The translations under genes were made by a program, and so were the position numbers. Positions 56,249 to 64,000 of a stretch of DNA of 64,000 nt are shown here, one piece after another (position 1 is the first letter of the stretch; each line of letters begins with the position of its first letter). The DNA is taken from positions 9,399,001 to 9,463,000 of the forward strand of contig NC_132983.1 in the NCBI RefSeq assembly GCF_047496725.1, written 5' to 3'. The notes under the pieces were generated by a model that saw only the letters and a list, made by a program, of their open reading frames with translations, was not told the origin of the DNA and ran no database searches. Source of the DNA: Anoplolepis gracilipes (taxonomy: Eukaryota; Arthropoda; Insecta; Hymenoptera; Formicidae).

Positions 56249-56868
56249 ATATAAAATCTTATATTTAGTTTCATAAAACTTTGCACTTTTTTAAACGTTA
56301 ATTGCAAGTGTTCATCATTTTCTTTGTTTTTTTTTCTCAAAGTTTACTTATTTGTTTTTTTTTCAAAGTTTACTTATAAAATAATTGAAAAAATATTATT
56401 AAGAGTAAAAAAGAGAATCAAGTGGTTATTTAATTTTTATTAGTTAAAGTTTATTTAATTAATTATAGAAAATGATTATTTTTGAGATTTTACTAAAAAA
56501 TAAGTTCTGTTGATATATATTAGAACGATCTCGATAAGTTACTCTTTATAGTTATATTATTTAGTCATACAGTTAATAATTATATAAAGTTAAAATTTAT
56601 AATTATCTTAATCCACATCTTACAAATATTTTGTCGTTATATAGACATTGCAAAAAGATGTTGTTTAAACCATTAAATAGAACCATTTAATAGTTTAAAA
56701 TAAAATGATTTAATTAACCAATACATCTATAAAAATATAAAAATTTTTTTTATTTAAAAGTGTTTAATAAAAATTATTATACATAAATATAATTATATAA
56801 TTATTGCGTTTTATTATAAAAAAAAAGATTAAATTTTATATTGATAAATTGTAAATTAAATGTTCAAA

Positions 56869-58121
56869 CTAGTTTTCATTCTTTCCTTTTTCATTTTGTA
56901 ATAATTGATTTACTGCCATTGGCCCTGGTTCTACATTTATGTCATCATTGATAACGACTGGATATTCAAAATCATCATTTTGCATTTAAACAAATGTTAT
57001 ATAAAACACAACTTATTATATAGTAAGAAATCAGATCCGTCTTCCGCATAGGTAATTTGTCTAAAAGACATCTCTATTATCCTTTTAACATATCGATTGA
57101 TCTCTCTACTATCATTCTAGTACTAGACAACAACTTGTTGTCTATTGTAATTTTTTTCTTCCTTAGTTAAATGGCCATTATCTTTACATGATATCATGAT
57201 ATGTTTTTGTAATGTGTAAGCCGAATCTGCAATGATATGAGTGTTGTTTGGAAAATATTCATCATTGCATTTTTGCTGCAATCTTGAATATTTAAACATC
57301 CTCATATCATGCATAGAGCCAGGGAGACCAGCGTAACAATGTACAAATTTTGATTTTTCATTACATACCACCTATCAACAGAATATTTTAAATAAAAAAT
57401 ATTTTGTAATCAAGTGGTTTCTATAAACAATTACCTGCAATTGAATAGAATGCCTTCCTATTCACATAACATTGAGCATCTTAGGCTGGAGCTGATATGT
57501 AAACATGCATTCCATCCAAAGCTCCAATAACTTAGGGAACCCATATTGCATTCGCAATCTTTGACTACAGTCATCCATTTCTCTTTGAGTTGGCTATTGA
57601 ATAAAATGATTTCTATGTTTACAAAGAGCTCTGACAACCCTTTTCACTGCTCGTCATGCTGTTGCTTTGCCTATGTCAAACTTTATAACTACAGACCTTA
57701 AATAAAAGATAAAATTAAATTTCAAAAGAATCGATCCTTTTTTTGTAAAACTTACAAAAAAAAATATAATCCAATTATACCTATATGAATCTGGTGTTCC
57801 TAATACATACAAAGCTATATACAGCTTTTCTGCAGAGATGGTCATTCTTCCAAAATTATTTTCTCCCTCTAAATCATCTCTTAATAATAGTAAAAGATAA
57901 AAAAAAGTAGAATATCTCATTCTAAAATATTCTCGAAATTCTTCGTTGTTGTATCTATACACAACAGTTTCAATAAAATTTTCAACTCTTGCTTTTTTCC
58001 GTTTACGGTTTGAATGAAAATAACAATTTATATTCATATAAATGAAATCTATTAATTCTTCATTATTTTCTTCATCATCTGAATTTGAAAATGTTTCACT
58101 CAATAGAGGTACAATATTCAT
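56869..58121 (-). pseudogene. PIF/Harbinger transposase, broken
   Basis: A DDE-type nuclease that moves the element. Exon 1 from ATG 58121: acidic start, then VYRYNNEEFREYFRMRYSTF and FGRMTISAEKLYIALYVLGT. A likely intron lies at about 57700-57781, then SVVIKFDIGKATA with a TGA where Trp is usual, RAVKRVVRALC, and FPKVIGALDGMHVYISAPA (first catalytic Asp, about 57510). Two more in-frame stops are near 57600 and 57482. A second intron ends near 57371. The next exon has AGLPGSMHDMRMF (second Asp) and HIIADSAYTLQKHI. After a frameshift SSTRMIVERSIDMLKG holds the catalytic Glu (about 57100), and a C-terminal frame ends at 56869-56871. Three stops and a frameshift make it inactive. Confidence 0.8.
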
Positions 58122-58214
58122 TATTGTATGATTATACTACAACTTGTCAGAAAATATGATCAGAAAGTATGTTAAAAAATATGATCAGCTGATCCATTAT
58201 AGAACATACATAAA

Positions 58215-58345
58215 GATTGCGAATGAAATATGAGTTCCCTAAAGTTATTAGAGTTTTGGATGGAACGCATGTTTACATATCAGCTCCAGCCCAAGCTCAA
58301 TGTTATATAAATAGGAAAAGAAGGCATTCTATTCAACTGCAAGTA
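58215..58345 (+). pseudogene. Inverted fragment of the Harbinger transposase
   Basis: On the plus strand: EFPKVIRVLDGTHVYISAPA, then QCYINRKRRHSIQLQ. It matches the catalytic segment of the minus-strand gene (about 57540-57435) but lies upstream of that gene's start in the opposite orientation. It lacks the stop found after APA in the main copy, so it may preserve an older state. Confidence 0.7.
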
Positions 58346-58576
58346 ATTGTTTATAAAAAACATTTAATTACAAAATTGACATTTCTCTCGAATTAATTTT
58401 TTTCTAACAAATAAAATTTTTTTATTGAATTCACACTCTCTCGAAATATAATATGCCTCTCAATGGTACTCAGATATCAACAGCTGATACATTATGGAAC
58501 GTACATAAGTTAGTTACAGTGTTACCAACTTCGTAACTAGAAAAATAGTTAGGGAAAGTTTTTTCGGAACACAACC

Positions 58577-58979
58577 ATTATATGAATATAATCAAATAAC
58601 CAGAAAGAAACCTCAGAGGCCATGCTGCCGTTTTTCTTACGACGCTTTTTCCCCTCGATACAGTGGCGCTAACTGGATCGATTTTAGAGCCAGTGGAACT
58701 ACATGGTCGGATCGACTTTCCAGTTGCCATGATAAAACGAGCGATTGGTTTGTGTCCGTACTAGATCCTAGATCCATAATTGTGGATCTCAAAAGTACGA
58801 AATGTCATAGATTTATTAATATGTTTTATTACATATTAACTGCGCGTGATCTTTTTTCACTTTAGCATATATTATGAAAAATATACACATATATATGTAT
58901 ATTATATATACATATATATATATGTATATGATATATATATGTATATATATATATATTGTATATATGTATATATATATAT
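58577..58979. other. Spacer with TA-rich end
   Basis: A GC-richer patch at 58610-58800 with no recognised gene or RNA, then TA/TGTA microsatellite to 58979. Confidence 0.4.
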
Positions 58980-59746
58980 ACAGGGTGTCCCAGACCTATC
59001 GAATCACCTGTTAATGGTGAATTCCTGAGGCCATTTGGAGACGAAAATCCTAATAACAAAATGTCGAGGCTACAATAGTTTTCAAATGGTAAGAGTTTAA
59101 AGTTGACCAATTAGCATGACAAAACTTCGCGCGTTCAGGCACGTCGCATATTAAAAGTGCCACCGCACTAAATTTAATTATCGACATTGAAATATTGATA
59201 AATTATGTATTTAATTTATTGTTAAGTTATTGTTATGTAGTAATTTATTGTTATTAAAATAATTTTATAAATTTATCTCCTTCATGTGCGATTAATAAAT
59301 TTCGGTATTAGAATATCTCTGCAATGACAGAAAATCTTCGTAATTCCGCGCACAACATCGAGATTGAATTTAATTGGGTGGTTACGAGGATTTTCTGTCG
59401 TTGCAGAGATATTCTAATACCGAAATTTATTAACTGCACATGAAGCAGATAAATTTATAAAATTATTTTAATAACAATAAATTACTACACAACAATAACT
59501 TAACAATAAATTAAATACATAATTTATCAATATTTCAAAGTCGATAATTAAATTTAGTGCGGTGGCACTTTTAATATGCGACGTGCCTGAGCGCGCGAAG
59601 TTTTGTCATGCTAATTGGTCAACTTTAAACTCTTACCATTTGAAAACTATTGTAGCCTTCACATTTTGGTATTAAGATTTTCGTCTCCAAATGACCTCAG
59701 GAATTCACCATTAACAGGTGATTCGGTAGGTCTGGGACACTCTGTA
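58980..59746. repeat. Palindromic element Fb-C, 767 bp
   Basis: It starts acagggtgtcccagacctat and ends ataggtc-type sequence with gggacactctgta. The arms pair almost perfectly (cctgttaatggtgaattcctgaggcc in pieces at both sides; ggcacgtcgcatattaaaag / cttttaatatgcgacgtgcc), centred near 59363. Complete reference copy for this type; no coding capacity. Confidence 0.9.
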
Positions 59747-59749
59747 TAT

Positions 59750-60040
59750 ACAGGGTGATTCAGAACAACCCAGGTGTCCTTGCAAGGACGTATTTCTGAG
59801 TTAATTCTGAGACGATTTTTCCTTTATGAAAATTTTGTCCGAAGCTTAGTTTTTAAATTATAAAAGAAAATAGTTAACGAATCACGGGATGAGTACGGAA
59901 GGTAGACAGGGGCGGCGCAACTCGCCATGCGACACTGTGATTGCGGGGCCCTTCTTGCGATCAAATACACACGATGATTACGCACGGTCTCCTGTTATAC
60001 ACACACACAATTCTCTCTCTCTATCTCTCTCTCTCTCTCC

Positions 60041-60099
<59 letters not shown>

Positions 60100-60711
60100 A
60101 TACGCACACATTCGTTTGTTCACTTACCTTTTACAGATTCGATGTTTTTATTCCATGTTCTGCTTGACGGATGAATAATTTAATAAATGAGTGATTAATA
60201 GTAATAAATCAATTTATAAATCAAGTGCGTGAGTAAATTCGATACGTGATATCAGAAAGAAAAAATTTATAACTTGAATCGGAATGGATTCGTCACATGT
60301 GAAGTGCAGTGTAAAGTGTTATTGTTCATTTCCGGTTCCTGGTAAAATTATTCATCCCTCAAGCAGAACATGGAATAAAAACATCGAATCTGTAAAAGGT
60401 AAGTGAACGAACGAATGTGTGCGTATGAGAAAGAGAGAGAGAGAGAGAGAATTGTGTGTGTGTATAACAGGAGACCGTGCGTAATCATAGCGTGTATTTG
60501 ATCGCAAGAAGGGTCCCGTAATCACGGTCGCATGGTGAGTTGCGCCGCCCCTGTCTATCTCCCGTACTTGTCCCGTGATTCGTTAACTATTTTCTTTTAT
60601 AATTTAAAAACTAAGCTTCGGACAAAATTTTCATAAAGGAAAAATCGTCTCAGAATTAACTCAGGAATACATCCTTGCAAGGACACCTGGATTGTTCTGA
60701 ATCACCCTGTA
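59750..60711. repeat. Palindromic element Fb-A, 962 bp
   Basis: It starts acagggtgattcagaacaac and ends gttctgaatcaccctgta. The arms pair throughout (ggtgtccttgcaaggac / gtccttgcaaggacacc; ctcctgttatacacacaca / tgtgtataacaggag), including microsatellites that are unequal: the CT run at left (60012-60095) is much longer than the GA run at right (60431-60450). The centre is near 60235. The Fb-A and Fb-C elements share the TATATA between them. Confidence 0.9.
60283..60411 (+). other. Short frame inside Fb-A arm
   Basis: About 40 codons (MDSSHVKCSVKCYCSFPV...) ending in a gtaagt-like donor. It crosses the region where the right arm begins. It may be the last trace of a captured exon, but no family was recognised and the length is within chance. 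Confidence 0.15.
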
Positions 60712-60716
60712 TATAT

Positions 60717-61600
60717 TGTGACGTGACATTTTTAATGTTCGCCACAAGGCCGAATGGCCCGGCCGCTGACGATATATTGGGACCTGCGTCTTCGCTGTTT
60801 GCGAGAGAGAGAGAGAGAGCACTCGTTCGATATTACGAACCATTTTTTATCTATTTGCGAGCGTTTTGGTGGTCGTAACAGCTGAGGTTACCGAACATCG
60901 AGGGAGATACGTGCGGATGGAGAACTACCGGAGAGCGGAGGCTAGTCGTGAGGAGTACGCCTGGTGAAACAACCTTCTATTATTATTTTCGATATGTATT
61001 TTTCCGTATGGAATAGTCGCTGCCGTCATAAATTAAAGTTGCGCCTCCACAGGCCCAAGACAGATACGGAGGGCCGAAAACGACCGGAAATGGAGATGGC
61101 CACTTCGTATGCGTGAAGCATGAGAGCCCCAACACAAAGCGGTGGGTGAACGCCCGAACCTAAAGGACCGACAGATAGAGGCTGTCGGGCTGGAGCACCG
61201 CCACCAGCTGCCGAGAGAAGCTCGCATCCACCAAATCGGAAGGACATAAAAATTCGCTGAAGGCAAGGGCGCAAGACGCGGAAATAGCGTTTAGACGGCC
61301 GTGAAGGCCACAAGGATAAGCTAGCGTAAGAAGCGGCCCTGAAGGCCGCGGAAGCACCACAAGTGGCCCAGCGCCTAAGTAATTCGCCGGTGTATCTCCG
61401 AAAAGCTTTCTGCTCGCCACTGTACGATAAACCATCGGAGACGCAGGACCCATCTGAGAGAGCAAACATCTGAACTAGCGAGCCACGTAAGACGGACGAC
61501 CGGCCCGCGACGCGACGTGGGAGACTGTAAGGCCGCCAATCCCGGTAATATATCGATTCGGGCGGATCGAACCGAGAAATAGTTTGTATAGCTGCCGATG
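60717..61600 (+). repeat. LTR-like GC-rich repeat, copy 2
   Basis: Begins TGTGACGTGACA directly after the end of the Fb-A element, just as copy 1 follows an Fb-D element. Related to 53485-54260 (aattcgccggtgtatctccg and the matching cgccggcgtgtcccccg). The opposite-strand frame of 147 codons has no recognised domain and is probably compositional. Confidence 0.4.
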
Positions 61601-61619
61601 AATCGGCCTACAAGACGCG

Positions 61620-62024
61620 GTTATTCGTGAAGCGAAGTGGACGGGGTGGGTGGGGGAGAGCCAGAGGCCCCCCCTTGCACTCCCCGTGTGTGTGTGTGCA
61701 TTATGAAAATATTGAAAATATATATCAAGATAAAGTTTCCATGTGCGGTGTCCAATCTGAACGTATCCAATACTACGTGTCCAATTGTTTGGTGTTTAAT
61801 CGTTCCGTGTCCAAACGGGTGTCACCCTTAGAACATATATATAAATGGAAGGGAATTGAGTAACCGATCGTGTGTCCAACATCTCTGTCAAAAAGAGTCC
61901 CATTTGTCTGCAATGCACATGCCCTGATATCGCCCATAGTTACCGCTTGATTTGAAGTTATCACTACGTTATACAAGTTTAGAACATATATAAATATATA
62001 GAACATATATTGTATATATATGTT
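61620..62024. repeat. G-rich/GT repeat fragment and spacer
   Basis: 61640-61735 has ggacggggtgggtgggggag, ccccccttgcactcc, a GT run and cattatgaaaatattg: a fragment of the 7755-7900 / 20092-20400 family. 61745-61830 repeats gtgtccaa-type words. The rest is AT-rich. Confidence 0.5.
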
Positions 62025-63687
62025 CTAAGTATACAAATCACTTACTATCTTAGCTAGTACAGCACAATAATACACACAATGAGGAATAATAAAATTTATT
62101 TTATTGATGTTTAAATTTTTCAGTTTCGAAAATTTATTTCTAATATACTCTTTTTGTTGACTTGAAGTCGCGCTTTTGCCTTTGTGGAATAAACGTAAAT
62201 TAATATAAATTGTAATAATATTTTTTATCAATTCAGTTTTATCATTATTTAAAAAGTCCTGCTGCATAATATGTTCTGTCATTTTCGTATCATTAAAAAC
62301 GGAATGGCAAACAATTTTAAATACTTTTACAGTTAAAAAATTTTTAATATTTTTTTCTTAAAAATAATGTGATTATTTTCTCGAATACTAGTTTCGCATA
62401 CTTGAGCAATTTTTATTATATCTTTAGATGGGAAAATTAATTTTCTTCTATTTTTTAAATTTATTAATAAAGAATCAGTAGACTCTGCCGTTAAAAAAGT
62501 AGAGCAAACATGGCAAATTTTTCCTAAAAGTTTTTTTATAACAAATCCACTGATGTATTTGATCACCTCTTCAACATATGTGCTAAGGGACCATAAAGTC
62601 GACAAATAATTGTGATCAAATATATCAGTAAATATTATATCATTGACTTCAGTGAATAAACCATCGCTTACATTTGACTTCTTCGTCGATGATACATATA
62701 AAATTTGTACATCATCAATTAAACAGTTCCCTCTTTCCGATGTCTCAATTTCATGTCTAACAAGTAGCCTTTTGTAACTACTTTTGAACTGTTTTGCATT
62801 AGGATTATTATTAAAACCTCCTCTCTTACGCAGTGCATTAAAAAGGGTTTCAAGGTGGTCTTGATTAATTTTGTATGTCAACAAATATGTAAGTCCCTTT
62901 TTTGTAAGAACAGTAAAAAGTTCAAACATACTTGTTAAACATACAATAAAACCAAGGAAGCCAGTTTTGTGTTCCTGACCAATTTTAGCATGTGACATGG
63001 ACCAAAGAAATAGAACATTTTTTCTTTAATAATAGGGTGAACAATATAAGGCTTAAAGTTTTCCCCCATTTCAAAATTTGCGGCCATATTAGTGCACATG
63101 CTCCAATTCACACTTGCACCATCGAAAGTGAGCGAATGCAATATAACTCCAATTTCATGGATCAGTTCCAAACATTTTGTGAGTAAACTGGCTCTCTTTT
63201 CCACTCATTGAATCAATAAAAAAAATAACCTAAAGGGACTTTCCAATGGCCATTTAATGCCACCGCCATGAAAACTAATGCGCTCTTTGTTAGTCAAGGA
63301 TTATCTATATCGCTAGTTGTATTTGTGCCTAAATCTACATGCCCATAATATCGCTTGCCATCGTAAAGTACTTGCAGTCGAATCGCTATCTCGTCTATGA
63401 CTAATTGTAAATTGCAAAAAATCGGAGTTTTTAGTTGACGAACTTTACATTTTAAAGCTTTAAACACTCCTTTTATAAATCCTGGTCGTCCACCTAGTAC
63501 CGCATACCACTTACGGATAGTCGAAGGATCTGGAAGAAAGTTTTTAAAGGTTTTGCGCACATATTTGTAGGCCTTTGACAAGTAGAAGTTCAGTGTGAGA
63601 GCAAATGTTTTGAGTTCTGCAGAATATTTCTTCCTCGCATCTTTTTTTCGTTTAAAAATTTCGTTCATTACCGGGGAAAGTTCAGCC
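62025..63687 (-). pseudogene. P-element (THAP9-like) transposase, broken
   Basis: GTP-dependent cut-and-paste transposase family. The exon begins after an acceptor (tatacag) near 63688. From there: YSAELKTFALTLNFYLSKAY and FLPDPSTIRKWYAVLGGRPG (about 63560); then DEIAIRLQVLYDGKRYYGHV, a TGA at about 63292, LTKSALVFMAVALNGHWKVP, a frameshift near 63205, KCLELIHEIGVILHSLTFDG (about 63160) and FFGPCHMLKLVRN (about 63005). About 100 residues then seem deleted before KTGFLGFIVC. The C-terminal part has YLLTYKINQDHLETLFNALR and RGGFNNNPNAKQFKSSYKRL (about 62840), then after another frameshift near 62345 the last helix to 62025. The N-terminal THAP finger is absent; an Fb-D element lies where it should be. 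Stop, frameshifts and deletion make it inactive. Confidence 0.8.
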
Positions 63688-63746
63688 TGTATAAGAAGAG
63701 TACAATTTTATTATCTAACTCGTAAAATTGATTGTTTGTATACAAT

Positions 63747-64000
63747 ACAGAGTGAGCCATTTTATTCGATCCAGTCGAATATCTCAAAAACTAAACCCAG
63801 GAGAGAAAAATGTTTCAGACAAAAGTTTGGTTTCGAGGGGGCCATAAGATGGTACCATTGGTCCGACCTTAAAGAGTCATTTGAAGATCACGTGAAGGTC
63901 ACCTCAATTTTTTTAAATCGCACCCCATATTTTTTGTTACATATTCTTGTAGCTGACTTCGAGAGCTTTCCAAAACACTAAAATTTAATGTTTTCATTGA
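63747..64000. repeat. Palindromic element Fb-D, cut by the window end
   Basis: The left arm begins acagagtgagccattttatt and follows 52599 onward (catccagtcgaatatctc-like text, ggccataagatggtaccatt, cgagagctttccaaaacac). The right arm would lie beyond 64000. Confidence 0.8.

Larger units (their letters stand above)
51871..58576 (-). mobile_element. PIF/Harbinger element with several nested insertions
   Basis: Terminal inverted repeats of about 150 bp: the left end is ggttgtgttccaaaaaaact (51871) with ctaactatttttctggttat; the right end is the inverse, ending ggaacacaacc at 58576. The flanking trinucleotide att is repeated (51868-51870 and 58577-58579), fitting a 3-bp duplication. Inside are a Harbinger transposase (56869-58121, minus) and a fragment of its accessory protein (56123-56248, plus). 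The long left part holds nested Fb-C, Fb-D, LTR-like and Fb-B insertions. Confidence 0.75.

Noticed and set aside
61026..61469. 147-codon minus-strand frame
   Set aside because: Not conserved in the related copy at 53.5-54.3 kb and no recognisable motif.

Overview
The window looks like AT-rich chromosomal DNA of an insect, most likely an ant or another hymenopteran. This is inferred from partial odorant-receptor genes of the short-exon hymenopteran type, an R1-like retrotransposon set in TTAGG telomere-type repeats, and a heavy load of Tc1/mariner-type, PIF/Harbinger, P-element and Penelope-like sequence. It is not prokaryotic: the coding pieces have GT/AG introns, and there are no operons, rRNAs or CRISPR arrays. 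The only host genes I can support are two odorant receptors (ORs) on the minus strand. Four N-terminal exons of one lie at 30532-28082. Four C-terminal exons of another lie at 43761-37265, one intron of which is about 5.9 kb long and full of transposons. Nearly everything else is mobile or repetitive DNA, and almost every mobile ORF is broken.

The commonest structure is a palindromic (fold-back) element whose two arms are inverted copies, with ends reading TATACAGGGTG...CACCCTGTATA. I use four labels, by arm sequence. Fb-A: 15.7, 27.1, 32.9 and 59.75 kb. Fb-B: 6.3, 18.8, 23.8, 25.3, 33.8 and 55.6 kb. Fb-C: 6.7 (left half only), 52.2 and 59.0 kb. Fb-D: 0.5, 52.6 and 63.7 kb. Related but separate is a giant palindrome at 44208-50587, with two arms of about 3.0 kb that pair in perfect register. 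Each arm carries the same frameshifted transposase and the same Penelope-type terminal repeat.

Layout. 0-8.5 kb: Fb elements, an inverted 15-bp minisatellite, AT-rich spacer. 8.5-14.2 kb: a terminal-inverted-repeat element filled by two R1-like retrotransposon copies, the second split by an antisense RTE-like reverse transcriptase; then a Penelope-type terminal repeat. 14.2-15.7 kb: a possible solo LTR and a MADF-like gene fragment. 16-19 kb: mostly featureless AT-rich DNA. 19.4-24.8 kb: an inverted-arm element enclosing a nearly complete Penelope-like element with RT and GIY-YIG regions. 25.3-26.9 kb: an Fb element with a transposase remnant. 28.1-30.5 kb: OR gene B. 31-37 kb: long GA repeat, Fb elements, LINE ORF1 with target-site duplication. 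37.3-43.8 kb: end of OR gene A with nested hAT-like, Jockey and Penelope relics. 44.2-50.6 kb: giant palindrome. 51.9-58.6 kb: a PIF/Harbinger element, itself invaded several times. 59-61.6 kb: two Fb elements and an LTR-like repeat. 62-63.7 kb: a P-element (THAP9-like) transposase pseudogene. 63.7-64 kb: an Fb-D element cut by the window edge.

The most interesting points are (1) hammerhead-ribozyme-like motifs in the Penelope-type terminal repeats, with a covarying core pair and stem I, (2) the giant palindrome and the smaller fold-back population, including elements with mismatched halves, and (3) the TTAGG-flanked R1-like insertion. All identifications are by eye; no search was run.
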